Assembly: GCA_008477525.1 (NCBI GenBank)
Contig: SPDT01000006.1
Location: 771,501-835,500, forward strand
Source: Hypomyces perniciosus
Lineage: Eukaryota > Ascomycota > Sordariomycetes > Hypocreales > Hypocreaceae
Direction of reading: 5' to 3'
Length of the DNA: 64,000 nt
Each line of letters begins with the position of its first letter. Within the stretch, counting starts at the first letter, position 1. Below are positions 9,645 to 22,516 of the stretch, piece by piece. Position numbers and translations under genes: made by a program. Below the pieces are notes generated by a model that did not search any database, was not told the origin of the DNA, and saw nothing but the letters and a program-made list of their open reading frames with translations.

Positions 9645-11673
9645 TCAACCAAGCCGAACGCCTGCTTCCCTTCGCTTCTTGAGCTGCTGTGCCGTCGCCA
9701 GATTCATGCCATTCTGACTCGCGTCGAACATACTCTGGGCCTCGCGTCGTTTCTCGTCCTCAATCTTCTTGAGCAGTTTCTCCGTCTTGCCCTTGCCGCT
9801 ACCCTTTCCATGGAACTGATGACTCAGGTGCTTAAACGCCTCCTTCTGATCGAGGCTACGGCCATGATCATCGACGTACTTCAACTGGACGTTGGGCTTG
9901 TAGTTGGCCTGGAAGAGCTCTGCCATTCTCTTCGACTGCTGGTGATCGCGGTATGTGTTCTGCTGACGGGCCCATTCCTCCCTCTCGCGTACGGACATGC
10001 GGTCTAGTCTACCGCTCATCCTGTCACGCTCTCGTTGCTGACGGGTCTGCTCATCCAGTTCAGTTTCCAGAATGCGTTTCCTCGAAAGAAATTCTGCCCG
10101 ATTTCGGAAGGTTTCAAAGTTGCCATCCCCCTTGGCGTCTTGAACCAACCCTCGCTCTCGAAGTAGTGCAAGGGCTGCGCCCATTCCTTCGCCGACAACC
10201 TTTTCTTCCTCAACCCCGGCTTCTTCTTCTTGCTCCTGATGAGCCCCTGGTGAAGACTCTCGTCGGTGCTCTTCGTAGCCGTCTGCATCATCGTCATCAT
10301 CACCCATATGATGGTCTTCATCCACTTCGGGGCTTTTGGCGGCCTGCTTTTGCCTCCTTGACTTGCGGTCTTCGTCGTCATCTGGCTTGCTTAATCCGGC
10401 AACAAACTCGGAAATCTCGCCGATTACAAGGCCGCCAGCTTGAGCTTCATCTCCTAGTTGATCGGTCTCGTCTTCCTGTTCCTTGAGTTGTCTTGCAATG
10501 TCCTCGGGACGAGTCTTCTTGCGCTTCTTCAACGCATTCTTTCTTTGGATCGCTAGTGATGCTTGAAGATCCTCATCATCGACAAAAGCCTCGGTGTCTA
10601 CCTTCCGCTTCTTGCTAGTAGCGGCATCTTTAGAGTCAAGCTCCATCGCACCACTATCTGCAGTTAGGTTCTCAAGAGGAAATATGTCATCCTCATCATG
10701 CTGCTTCTGTCTGGTGCCTTTGTTCTTCTTTTTCTTGGGCTTCTTGACCTTGATCTCTGAGGCTGCAAGATAATCTGAAGAAGGAGTCGCGTCATCTGTA
10801 GGCTCAAAGGTTAGAATAGAGACTCTAGATAGAACGGCTTCACTGTAACATACCAATGATATCGTCAAGGCTTATGGACTGGAGTTTGTTCCCTTTTCGC
10901 GCTGGTTGATCAAGTATGTCAGACAGCTCGTTAATGGATCCATCGTTGTCGAGGGTGAACCTCTTGGCCTTCTTTCCGTTGATTTCTTCATCGTACTGGG
11001 CCAAGAGGGTACCTTCACCATCCTCATAGTCATTCGGATTGTAACCCTTCAACTTCTTCTTCAGGTCCAACCTCTCGGTAAGCTTTTCTTGTTCTCGGAT
11101 GTTTAGGTTCTCCAGTTCATCGCCATCCTCTTCGTTTTCGCCAATAGTTGCGTCTTTAAGGGTAAGGATTTGGTCATCGCCGTCCAGAAAAGATGTTGAG
11201 TCGTGTGCAACTTTGATGCCGGCAAGGTCTTTGGAGGTGTACTGAATAGCTGCTGCTGCGGCCGCTTCTGCCGTGGCGAGCTCCTCTTCTAGCTTCCTAG
11301 CCTTATCGATCTTCTTTTGCCGCTTCTTTTGTCCTAGAAGCCATGCCTTTGCATCGAGGTCGCCACCGTCATCTGCCTCGCCGAGGCCCTTCCCTTCCAT
11401 GATGGCAAGTCGTTGCGCCTTTTCCCGGGCTTTTCGCACGGCTGTCGCCTTTTCTTCACGCCTCCGTTTCGCATCTTCCGCATCCTGGACCTTTTTGTAG
11501 TTGTCGTATGCTTGAGCTTGTCGGGTCTCGACGGTGCTTGCCTGTTCCTCGTCACTGTCCGAGGCCGCGGTCATCTGTGTGTCCCTTGAAGTATCGGCTC
11601 CGGGAACTGGCAGAGGCTTCATGCCCAGCGAGACCCGGATGCGATTTGTCTCCTCGATCGTTGCGGCGTCCAT
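9645..11673 (-). CDS. SNU66: U4/U6.U5 tri-snRNP protein Snu66 (SART-1 family)
   Basis: Exons 11673..10854 and 10795..9645 encode 656 aa; the 58-bp intron has a GTATGT donor, TCTAAC branch and CTACAG acceptor. The start at 11673 gives MDAATIEETNRIRVSLGMKP, the conserved SART-1 N-terminus; the frame stays open 105 codons upstream but that part shows no conservation. The protein is charged and low in hydrophobics throughout, with Lys/Arg/Glu-rich coiled coils (about 60-150), a SLDDIIG|DDATP junction at the intron, a KKPKKKKNK basic patch and a conserved helical C-terminus with HLSHQFHGKGSGK and LKKIEDEKR. Family role: assembly of the tri-snRNP before spliceosome activation, in the nucleus. Shares a long divergent region with glaA. 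Confidence 0.92.
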
Positions 11674-12761
11674 GGTGTGTGTCTGCTGCCTAGGCACAGG
11701 TGTCAAGAGCTGTCGCAAAGGCGAGATATTGAAGAATGGGTCCTCAAGCACGGTTGATGCCTTGATAGCTCTTATCGCGACAAAACATTCTGGCCGAGGT
11801 TTACCCAGCATCACGTGAAGGACCCACCAGCGACCTCTAGACTTCTTTTTAAAGCAGGCCGCCAGCCAAGTTTTCTGCTCTTTTCCTTTCTTCATAACAA
11901 ACACGGATCTGTGCCCAGCAGTCCTCTGCTTCTCTCGGGGAGTCAGGGTCGATTGCTGTGCAGCTCGATAACTCCATGGAGCCATCAACTTGTTATGGTG
12001 TCAATCATCCTATCGACAGGTCCAAGAACGACCCGGCTTCCAGTTGCCTCATTCGCCATCGAAAGGCGGCTTGAGTGTTGTGACTGGAGGATTCGGAGGC
12101 CCCATATTCCGTCCCTTTTTTCCGAGGCCGTTGGCCTGTGAGGTTGAGGAAAACCATGGGTTGCCTACATTGCGACTACTTTGAAATGACTATTTAGATG
12201 TATGTTAGGGGAGGTTTCGTAGTTGGGGCGGGATGTTCAAGTAAGCGGAGTATGCGCCGGGTAACAGGTGCATAAACCGCGTCTCGCGTTTTGATGATGC
12301 TGTGCTATTCCATGATTACTGTCACTTGGTATCCGCTATGCCCATTGGCGAAGTTCCCAAGACATGTTCATACATGGTTGACAAACGAGTCATCTCACGC
12401 CTGTGGATGACGACTCTTGGGTCGGACAGTCTGTCTGCCTTAGCTACTACCTGTAGTAATACGGACTAGTATTGGGAGTCTAAACGAATTTGATCATGAC
12501 CTTTCTACGGGTAGAGTTTTCTACGGGCAGATCAAAATTTGGAATGTCTTGTTCTTCGCTGAGCTAGATGTTGCTATAGCATGTTTTTGGATTTTCCCGT
12601 GGAAAAGAAATTATCTACGGAAGTAAGAACAAATATTCTTGAACAAGAATATCAATATTTTGATATTGGGTCTGCGAAGTGTAGGGTAGAAGGTGCTTTC
12701 ATACGGAGATCAAGATCGATCTTATGACCCCTAATTCCGTGAAGCATGTGTGCCTGACAGG

Positions 12762-12793
12762 TACGAAGTAGTACTCGTATGTACTACTCCGTA
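12762..12793. repeat. Inverted pair of TACGRAGTA motif (13-bp arms, 6-bp spacer)
   Basis: TACGAAGTAGTAC, spacer TCGTAT, GTACTACTCCGTA. The arms match except for one A/G transition at the fifth position. It is the longest paired copy of a 9-mer that recurs in non-coding DNA across the window. Confidence 0.7.
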
Positions 12794-12976
12794 TACTGGT
12801 ATTAGTACCCCACAGAGTGGCGGCTGAGGTTGCATCCCCCACACCATCTTCACGGCATTCTTTCTCGTTTGAGCCATTCCTATGGTATGATATTTTATGC
12901 TTTTTCTCTGGGCCGTTTCTCTCTATGACCTGTCGACATTATCAATAACGAAGGATTTTTCTCAGCAGAGCACACT

Positions 12977-13002
12977 GAGAGAGAGAGAGAGAGAGAGAGA
13001 GG
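12977..13002. repeat. (GA)n microsatellite
   Basis: Uninterrupted GA dinucleotide run of about 26 bp in the glaA upstream region. Confidence 0.9.
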
Positions 13003-13420
13003 GGAGGCCTTATACGGTATGCTATGTGAGGCCCTGAATGACAGCCCAACTTCCGCATGTCGGTACACCATTGGCCGGCACTCGCGTCATCATGCATCGC
13101 GTATTAACGAGCTGGACCTGGAGAAGCTAAGGGGCGCTCACTGAGGAGACGAGGAGAGAACGAGAGCAAAGCAACCGCTTGCCTCCTCTCTGGTACCACT
13201 GACTGTGTTTAACCCTTGGCCCTTGGCCGTTGCGCACAACATAGGGAAGACTGGATTCCGTCTTCTAGGCAAATGTGTCTTGTCCCGTACGCCGTTACAT
13301 CCAGATCCATACGTACCTACAATCGGCCCTTTCAACCCTTCTGGGCTCTTACTGCCGCTGCAGACCCTTTGTCGGACCGACAAGCCTAAGACACACAGTT
13401 GAAGAGCCAAGACTATTGGG

Positions 13421-13428
13421 TATATATA
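13421..13428 (+). promoter_or_regulatory. TATA box of the glucoamylase gene
   Basis: TATATATA lies 97 bp before the ATG at 13525 but only 16 bp before the in-frame ATG at 13444. With normal TATA-to-start spacing, transcription would begin at or beyond 13444, so this box argues for 13525 as the real start codon. Confidence 0.65.
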
Positions 13429-13524
13429 ACAAGAACCGTCATCATGGACTTCTTACCAGCCCAGTCTGTATTCTCAGGCGTCCTCTCCAACGGCACCTAC
13501 CCTTCTATTCTGGTTCAGCCCATC

Positions 13525-15705
<2,181 letters not shown>

Positions 15706-16026
15706 AAAAACGAGCATTGCCCTTAACAGGGGTAGAGAAGCAGCCACATGATATATAATAAATAGTAGTAGCTTTAGGAACGCGAAATGAGAATGCACCT
15801 CAATCATGGAAGACTCCTATGACCCAGCTTAGACTGAACCTCGAAGCCCTATCTTGAGCCATCTTAGTGAACCCCCTCATGAACCATCCAAAGTAAAATT
15901 GTCAATGTCCACAGTCTCCCTTGGAATGTGTAATGTAACACCTATTGCCCCATGACAAAAACGACCATCCTCATAACCAGACTATGCTCGAAATCCCAGT
16001 CCCTTGCAATTTGCCACCCCTTCTCT
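15706..16026. other. Convergent intergenic region glaA / SEC17
   Basis: About 320 bp of shared 3' flank; nothing else seen. Confidence 0.5.
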
Positions 16027-17131
16027 TTACGCAAACTCATCATCCGGTGCCTCAATCGAATTCTTGACCTTGACCAGGATAGCCGTCATCCACGGCTCCA
16101 ACCTGCTCGTGCGATCAAACTGGAACAGAATCTCGGTAAATTGGTCCTGGCTCCTTGCGTCGATGGCGTCGCACAGGTCGTCTAGCAGCTTGTACTTGTA
16201 CGCTGAGGAGAACTCGCCGTCCTTCTGCCGGTAACCCTCGACGGCGCGTCGGGTGCCGACCATGTCACCAGTGGCGAGGTGACAGACGCCCGCCTTGAAG
16301 CAGTAGGTTGAGAGACTCCATTTCATGGTGCCGTTGCCAATCATGGAGAGGATGATTCGGTCGTATACCTCGATGGCGCCGTAGTAGTCTTCGTCCAGAG
16401 CAGCAAGGTCGGCGTATTGGGTCCACAATTTGTTGGCGTTGCTATTCTCCATGTATTAGTCCGTGGAATCTTTCTCCCTCTTCCTCATTCGTACTGGCTG
16501 TGGTACTCACAGTTCTCTAGCCTTGGGCAGCCGTTCAGCAGCCTCCTTGTAAGCTTCCCTCGCCTTCTTCATGTCCCTGATGTCATGCTCATAGATCTGA
16601 CCGAGGACCTCCTTCACTCTTGACATCCTGGTTTGTTTGCTCTCACTAGTCGACTGCTGGATCAAAACGAATGCCCTCTCTCGGCACCGAATCGCCGCCT
16701 CGGGGTCGTCCTTGCGGTAGGCGTCCGAGGCCTCGACGTAGCTGTCGGCGGCATCGGTGGGTTCTTTGAGATTCTTCTCTCGTACTTCCGCGGCTTTCTC
16801 ATGGGTCTTTCCGGCCTGGATGTCTGTTCGCCCCGGGGATGTCAGCTGGAAACGTCACAGGCGGATCGATAGGGAGAGGAGGGAATAGCGTACTCTGGCC
16901 CTGGCGTTCGTAGGCCTGGGCTGCTTCTTTGTATAGTCGGGCGGCGTCCCAGAATTTCTCGTCCGAGCCTCCAAAGAAACCCCAACCGCCGCTTCCCTTC
17001 TGCACCAACTTGTCGGCCTAGGACACGGATGTCAGCATCGATCGATTGTTGCCGATACCCTGGGAAGAAGGAGGGGCTCATGGGTAAGTGAGGAGGCGGA
17101 CCTGTTGGATCAAAGCTTGGGGATCATCCAT
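16027..17131 (-). CDS. SEC17: Alpha-SNAP, vesicular fusion protein Sec17
   Basis: Adaptor that recruits the ATPase Sec18/NSF to cis-SNARE complexes for disassembly. Four exons 17131..17102, 17017..16894, 16823..16511, 16441..16027 encode 293 aa, the usual alpha-SNAP length; introns are 84, 70 and 69 bp. Conserved segments in order: MDDPQALIQQADKLVQK, the GWGFFGG loop used for membrane contact, FWDAARLYKEAAQAYERQGQ, YVEASDAYRKDDPEAA, QIYEHDIRDMKKAREAYKEAAE, ELNANKLWTQYADLAAL, CHLATGDMVGTRRA, and the acidic C-terminus that stimulates NSF, here LVKVKNSIEAPDDEFA. The helical repeats form a TPR-like solenoid. The first exon holds only ten codons. Assignment is very secure. Confidence 0.96.
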
Positions 17132-17459
17132 GATGCTGAAGGGAGGTTGTTGAGCCTAGATGTGGTGGAATCGTAGATGGATTTAGTTTTGGGTTCAGAC
17201 CGTCTAGGAGTAGCCGCAGTTATTGACAGCAAGTGTCTGAGGCGTCTGAGGCGACTGAGGCGTATGACGACGTTGGTCTAGTGGGGGTGGGGCGAAGTCC
17301 CGGCCTGCGGAGACCAACTCAGTAAGTATTACCAGGATAGGATTAGCATCCTTTAGTCTCACTCATATTCGATTTCGATTCTGATGAACTGCTCTGATCG
17401 TTTTGAAGCTCACATCTTCACGACATATTCACGATCAATCAGCTCGCAACAGCCTCGCC
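17132..17459. other. Divergent intergenic region SEC17 / gta3
   Basis: About 330 bp shared promoter. It carries a short GGCG(A/T)CTGAGGCG-type direct repeat (near 17235-17262). No gene. An ATG at 17403 is in frame with gta3 but is not the preferred start. Confidence 0.45.
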
Positions 17460-18065
17460 ATGTCAATCTGTACGAATTGCCGTCTGCTGGCCATCCGCCA
17501 GACCCTCTGCCAGCGCCGCCGCTCCCCTTACATCATCGCCTACGCCACACTATCAACACAGTCATCAACTCCCTCAACCGCCCAGGACATTCTGTCCAAG
17601 CCAACCTGGTCGATCAGCTCGCTCATCTCCACCAGATCACCCGACGGCGACAGTACACAGCCACCAGAAACCATAACAGCCACCCAGCTACACCACCTCC
17701 TCCGTCTCTCTGCACTTCCGCAGCCCAAATCCCCCGCCGAGGAACAGTCCATGATCACTACCCTCCAGAGCCAGTTACAATTCGCGCGTGCCGTGCAGAG
17801 AGTCAATACCAAGGGAGTCGAGCCCCTCAGAGCAATCCGTGACGAGACGGAGGTTGGCATCAAGGAGAACACCATTGGGCTAGATGACCTGAAAGACGTG
17901 CTGGCTAAAGAGACTCTCGTGGGTCACTATCAACGGCCGAGAAGACTCAAAGAGAAAATCCAGTCCGAAGCAGAAGACTGGGATGCACTGGCAACGGCAT
18001 CGAGGAAGGCTGGGAAGTACTTTGTGGTTGAAAGCGGGAAAAAGGCAGAATCTGGCGAGCCATAA
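17460..18065 (+). CDS. gta3: Mitochondrial glutamyl-tRNA(Gln) amidotransferase subunit Gta3/GatC-like
   Basis: Part of the GatCAB-type amidotransferase that converts Glu-tRNA(Gln) to Gln-tRNA(Gln) in mitochondria. Intronless, 201 aa from MSICTNCRLLAIRQ. The first ~45 residues are rich in Arg, Ser and hydroxylated residues, fitting a presequence. The GatC fold follows: a hydrophobic helix LHHLLRLSALPQP, then QSQLQFARAVQRVNTKGVEPL (about 115-140), matching the GatC consensus helix plus D/N-T-x-G-V-E-P-L. The C-terminal extension with GHYQRPRRLKEK is typical of Pezizomycotina Gta3. A start at 17403 would add 19 residues in frame and cannot be excluded. Convergent with YPI1. Confidence 0.82.
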   Translation: MSICTNCRLLAIRQTLCQRRRSPYIIAYATLSTQSSTPSTAQDILSKPTWSISSLISTRSPDGDSTQPPETITATQLHHLLRLSALPQPKSPAEEQSMITTLQSQLQFARAVQRVNTKGVEPLRAIRDETEVGIKENTIGLDDLKDVLAKETLVGHYQRPRRLKEKIQSEAEDWDALATASRKAGKYFVVESGKKAESGEP

Positions 18066-18343
18066 ATGACGGAAAAGGTTCTCTTCTGCGTTTGCTCCAT
18101 GATCTTATGTTTTCACTATGATGATGATACCCCGTGCTGTACACGACCAGAAATGTTTCTGATAAAGATGCCGAATAAATAGACTTTTGTCTTGGTATCG
18201 TAAAACGACTGCTCGCTGCGTGCTTGCCATCATGCCAGTTGCTAAACAGACCAGATACGCACATTACCCCAAACCTGAATGCCGTCGAGGATATAACCAG
18301 CATCCTGATTATTGCCCTTTATCTTCGCCCGCTTGTTACTCTA

Positions 18344-18884
18344 TTATTTGGCAGGCTGCCCAGATTCTTGCTGCTTCGGTTTCGGTTTTGGTACCTTCTC
18401 GTACGCATTCGGACTCGGCGGTCGTTTCTGCTTGCCATCTCGCTTTCTACTCCGCCCATGTCTATGTCCGTGGGAGTGTCCGCACCCTTGTCTTCCGTCA
18501 CCCGATTTCTTCTTGCTTTCGGCCTCTGAGTCTGAATCTGACGACGATGAAGAGTCGGAAGATGACTCGTCACTGGATTCATCTACGCCTTTTGGTCGGT
18601 GATATATGCAGCACACTATAGATTCCAAAGAATTAGCACCAATACGCCGTCAACCGAGAGAGCATGAATTGCTGGGCTGGTTTACCCTTTGAACTTTTCC
18701 GCCCCAAACCCTCGTTGTCCACCACATCCTCTGCCCACTGCACCGACCTCCCATTCGCATTGTGCCCTCCCCGAAGACGCAATATCCTCGGCGCATCCTC
18801 TTGCGTCTGCGGTTCTGAAGTTTGAGTGGTGGTCTGGGACGTCGTAGGCGTTTCCCAGTTGTGCTCTCGTTGTCCTTGTGACAT
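18344..18884 (-). CDS. YPI1: Type 1 phosphatase regulator Ypi1 (inhibitor-3/PPP1R11 family)
   Basis: Exons 18884..18686 and 18615..18344, 70-bp intron, 156 aa. It binds and modulates protein phosphatase 1 (Glc7) in the nucleus. Diagnostic core: LRLRGG (35-40), then the PP1-docking RSVQWAEDVVDNEGLGRK with the VxW motif at 48-50, then KVCCIYHRPK (67-76), which spans the intron; both halves are conserved in the PPP1R11 family. The C-terminal half is low complexity: a Ser/Asp/Glu run and a Cys-Gly-His repeat (GCGHSHGHRHGRSRKR) also seen in family members. Splicing joins the frame as SSK|VCCIYH with no ambiguity. Convergent with gta3, 278 bp apart. Confidence 0.93.
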
Positions 18885-19221
18885 GGTGGGGTGATTGTAG
18901 CGCAGTTCTCTAGCCGTCTAGTGATCTATCGGTAGGGCAGCAGTTCTAGGAAGGCAGATTCTGGGGTATCGTGGTGATGGATAGGAGGGATCCTTTTGTT
19001 GATTAGAAATGTGCTGTCTTAAAAGGAAGACAAAGAAAAAAAAGGCTTATTTTTTTTCGAGCCCAAGGGCGACGTCACTTGTCAAAAAGTTGGGATGCAG
19101 GACCCCGCGACTTTCCTAAACGGGTTGTTGGTCAGGCGGTGGCGTCACTGATCTCTAGACCCTGAAAGATTGAACATTGATTTAGATAGATAGTTATTGT
19201 ACATTTTATCATTCACATCGT
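18885..19221. other. Intergenic, YPI1 promoter / GEP3 3' flank
   Basis: About 340 bp between two same-strand genes. It contains an A/T-rich homopolymer patch near 19035-19058. No gene. Confidence 0.5.
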
Positions 19222-21423
19222 TCAGCTCGTCACTTCATCACTTCTCCTCTGCTGCTTGAGCATCTTCTTTTGCCCCTTCATGCTTCTCCTGGGGCGGCTC
19301 TTCTTGTGCTCCGGAAGCACACGAGGCTTATTGTTCAACCACCCGTTGATCGGTTTCCTTGACCCTACAAATCGTCCCTCCGGAGTGTAGACGTCGACAG
19401 CGGGCCAATCTGGTTCATCTTCAGATTCTGGCACGGCCTGGGAAGGCAATTTAGCCCCTGAACCCCTCCTCATGCTCAGCATCTGAGAAAAGGGGTCGTC
19501 AGAAACCGCATGATTCTCATCATCCTCCTTCTCGGAAACCTCCGGTGCTCTCTGGGAGGTTGAGATGCGCTCGAAGTCTCTTGCGCGAACTTGCGCCACG
19601 ATCTCGACGTACCCAACACCTTCAATCAAGATATCCACAGAGAGTACCCGGAACGGCAATCGATCAATCTGCAAACCAATCGCATTCTTCCTCGTTAGTG
19701 GCCCGGCCCGCTTCTTCGTTACATCGTGACACAGCCTGAACGTGCCCGCGTGCTTCATCTTATCCCCGATATCTGGCAAGGTGATATTTTCCAAGCTGAT
19801 AGATTGACGGGTTTGGTTCTGGAACTCGATAGCCTTCTCCGTCGCGGTGAGGTGTTCGCCGAGTGGTGTGAAGTTGTACAGCAGGAAAATCATATTCGGC
19901 GTTCGAGGAGTTATGCGAATTAAACCTCCACCAAGAATAATTGACTTCCCTGGTTTGACTGAAATCTGCTCAGGAATTATACGCTTCTTCATGATGAGAG
20001 ATTGCCTATGTTCTTCCTTCACAAACAGTTCGAGGTCGCTCCGAGCCAATCCAGGCAAATCGATAAGTTCCCCCTTGCGATTGCCAAAAGGAATTCGGAT
20101 AGGAGATGCCGTCGTTCCTGGGAGAGATGAAACCAGAGGCATGTCCGGAAAATTCGTCGCCGGCTGGGGAGGCGGGAGAAGTTCACCAACATCTAGGTCC
20201 TCGAAATTTCCCGCTTCTAAGGCGCCTTCATCCGCCACCGATTCGGCAGAGAGGCCATCTCTTGGGTAAGTCGACACGCTGACACGCTCAGAATTCTTCT
20301 CCGTCATTCTCCCCTTAGGATAAACAGCTTCAAAAAGCTGACTCTTCCCCACATTCACCTTGCCCACCATCCATCCGGCGCCGCCTCGGTTCCAGACGTC
20401 TTCTTTGACGGCTTTTGTCCACCATCCACGTTTCGCACTGACACATCTAACATTACCGAGGCGCACTCGTCCACCAAGTCTCCCCAACGCATCGCGTAGC
20501 ACATCTCTGAGATACGGCATCATAGCATCTACCGTCTCTTTCGTTGGCCCCAGGAGGTCGCCCCTAGTTATAATAAAGCTTATCTCGGTTTTTCGGTCCT
20601 TTTGGAACTTGGCTGCCCGAGAGCGTCGATTGCGTGTTCGTAGCGGAATGTCGCCCAACAACACATTGAGTCGGGGAATCAGCGACATAGGAAAGTCGGC
20701 AGCATCAATGATATGGTATATATGGTTATATTTATGAGGCGACTCCTCAATTGTTTCGCGTAGAGACTCGACTGTCGGGTGGTACATGGCAAGTTTCGCC
20801 GTATCGCTCGTCATGCTGTGATGTATCAAGTTATGACATCGGTCGCAAACAGGTGGTTTCGCAAGTACATGCGCTCCGCCCGTTAGCTGTGAGGTATTGC
20901 AACAACAGAGGGTATCCATACAAGACACAGCTGCCTTTTCTGATTCCTCGCCCTGTAACATGGCAGACGGACTCAATCCAAGCGCCTCCAGCGTTTTAGG
21001 GTCTAAAGTCTTGAGAACGTCATCCACAATATGGTCCTCCTCCGTCTCCGAAACTTTGGGACCGGATTTCCGTGGGTGCACCCAAGTTCTAACCCTCTTG
21101 CTGTTTAAATCAAAGTAGCCCAGCTGGTGAGGGTCCTCTGTCTGAGAAAATGCGCCGCACCCACTGCACATCAGTGGCAATCTTCGGGCTGGTGCCTTGG
21201 GAGGCTCTGATGTTGCCGCTGGCGCATGACTTGTGATAGCTTCCGTATGATTTCCTCGGCATCGAGAAACGCTCGTCCTCGCTAAATTATGTCTCGAAAA
21301 GTTGTTCGACAACCTGGCGATTGCGGGACACAGATATAAAGGCACGCCTGTAGAAGGCGATACTTCGCCTATCCTCAGTGCCCTGTTGAGCCAGCGAGCC
21401 GTCAATGCCCGATGCATCGTCAT
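19222..21423 (-). CDS. GEP3: Mitochondrial circularly permuted GTPase Gep3 (YqeH-like)
   Basis: Intronless, 733 aa. The N-terminus is Arg-rich and acid-poor, consistent with mitochondrial import. A zinc-ribbon-like region follows: MCSGCGAFSQ near 85-94 and PVCDRCHNLIHH near 190, typical of the YqeH/Gep3 group. GTPase motifs occur in permuted order: the G4-like TRGDLL before the P-loop GKVNVGKS (G1), and the G3 motif IDLPGLA after it. The family (yeast Gep3/Mtg3, bacterial YqeH) works in small-subunit ribosome maturation; Gep3 is also known as a genetic interactor of prohibitins. The C-terminus is basic (KKSRPRRSMKGQKK), fitting RNA contact. Divergent from MRP49 with 284 bp between the start codons. 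Confidence 0.9.
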   Translation of the reverse strand: MTMHRALTARWLNRALRIGEVSPSTGVPLYLCPAIARLSNNFSRHNLARTSVSRCRGNHTEAITSHAPAATSEPPKAPARRLPLMCSGCGAFSQTEDPHQLGYFDLNSKRVRTWVHPRKSGPKVSETEEDHIVDDVLKTLDPKTLEALGLSPSAMLQGEESEKAAVSCMDTLCCCNTSQLTGGAHVLAKPPVCDRCHNLIHHSMTSDTAKLAMYHPTVESLRETIEESPHKYNHIYHIIDAADFPMSLIPRLNVLLGDIPLRTRNRRSRAAKFQKDRKTEISFIITRGDLLGPTKETVDAMMPYLRDVLRDALGRLGGRVRLGNVRCVSAKRGWWTKAVKEDVWNRGGAGWMVGKVNVGKSQLFEAVYPKGRMTEKNSERVSVSTYPRDGLSAESVADEGALEAGNFEDLDVGELLPPPQPATNFPDMPLVSSLPGTTASPIRIPFGNRKGELIDLPGLARSDLELFVKEEHRQSLIMKKRIIPEQISVKPGKSIILGGGLIRITPRTPNMIFLLYNFTPLGEHLTATEKAIEFQNQTRQSISLENITLPDIGDKMKHAGTFRLCHDVTKKRAGPLTRKNAIGLQIDRLPFRVLSVDILIEGVGYVEIVAQVRARDFERISTSQRAPEVSEKEDDENHAVSDDPFSQMLSMRRGSGAKLPSQAVPESEDEPDWPAVDVYTPEGRFVGSRKPINGWLNNKPRVLPEHKKSRPRRSMKGQKKMLKQQRRSDEVTS

Positions 21424-21707
21424 TCTTTTTATTATAAGTCAGCCATTCTGATTTGGCGTAACTTTTTTTGGGGGGGGAGTGAAGTGAACAAAAAAAGCTA
21501 TCCAAAAACGGCTTCCCAGGAAGTCAGTCCCGCACCGTCAGGGTGGTGGGTAGGACCCCACTATCGGATGATTAGCCGGCCCGCCGCTACAAGGGTTCGG
21601 ACTGATTTTCTGAATTGAACGTTTCGATATTGACGATTGGCGATATAGCAAACCAGTCTGCCGGAATTGACCCCTCGCCACATCGAGGTGAGGTTCTATT
21701 TTTCAAA

Positions 21708-22516
21708 ATGAGGTCATTAGGGGAGCGGTTAAATCTCCTCAGAAAGGTATGATTTGGACATTTCCTCCCTGCGCATGCCTAGCTCGCTAACTCGGCCTAC
21801 AGAGGGTAAGAGCAAGCTCCCAGTCTCTGACATGACATGACGAACTCCTCTCACATAGCCAATTCCAGCTCATAAATCTCCAATGCGGTCCCGGCGCCGC
21901 TATCCTCCCTCCAGAGGTCACCAGGATTCACATGGATTTCGCCATAAGGTTAAAGGGCGGCCACATGGGCGCTAGGTTCGTTTCCCCTCTCTCTCCCCCC
22001 TCCTACCAAACCTCCCTCCATGAACCCATTCTGACCTCGAGCGTATATAGGAAATTCTGGCGCGAATACCTCCCCCGACTCAAATACCACAACCCCTCCA
22101 TACCTATGATCGTCAACCGCCACGACCAAAACGAATCCGCCCCAACCATGACCATCTACCTCCGCAAAGCCGATAGCGCTTCCTCACCTAGCGAACCCCC
22201 CTCCCAGCCCGCCTCATCCCGCACAAACCTCTCCAAGGCACAACCCCCCAGCCCGGACGAGCGCGTCGTCCATATCGAAATGACGAACAAGCACTCATCC
22301 CACATCCTTGAATTCTTCATGGCCGAGACTAGAGCGGTGCCCCTGCAGCCTACCAACGAGGAGATTGGTGAGATGCAGGCCCTCGAGGCTATGAGGAAGC
22401 AGGGTGATGTGGACCGTGAGCGGGTGCGGCAACTGAGAGCTGAGAAGAAGAAGGAAGAAGACATGTTGAAGCGCGCTAGGGCTGCGGGTGGCATGGCCGA
22501 GCAAGAGGAAGCATAA
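21708..22516 (+). CDS. MRP49: Mitochondrial large-subunit ribosomal protein Mrp49
   Basis: The conserved core reads LQCGPGAAILPPEVTRIHMDF, KGGHMGARKFWREYLPRLKYHNPSIPMIVNR and TMTIYLRK, the L51/S25/CI-B8 thioredoxin-like domain of fungal Mrp49. Exons: 21708-21746, 21869-21975, 22051-22516 (203 aa). The 75-bp intron 21976-22050 is certain from GAR|KFW. The first intron region is ambiguous: 21747-21868 can be one 122-bp intron, or two introns (56 and 63 bp) around a 3-nt exon AGG at 21803-21805, which keeps frame and adds one Arg. The C-terminal third is a charged helix. Shares a short divergent promoter with GEP3, another mitoribosome factor. Confidence 0.88.

Larger units (their letters stand above)
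11674..13420. other. Divergent intergenic region SNU66 / glaA
   Basis: About 1.8 kb without a supported gene. It contains an inverted pair of the 9-mer motif (12762-12793), a GTGGGG core on the minus strand near 12836-12841 that fits the CreA site SYGGRG, a (GA)n tract near 12977-13002, and tandem small hairpins near 12630-12665 with TTCTTGAACAAGAA, which resembles a heat-shock-type element. Regulatory roles are not shown. Confidence 0.4.

Noticed and set aside
11674..11988. N-terminal extension of Snu66 to the ATG at 11988
   Set aside because: The extra 105 codons show no family conservation, while the Met at 11673 starts the conserved SART-1 N-terminus.
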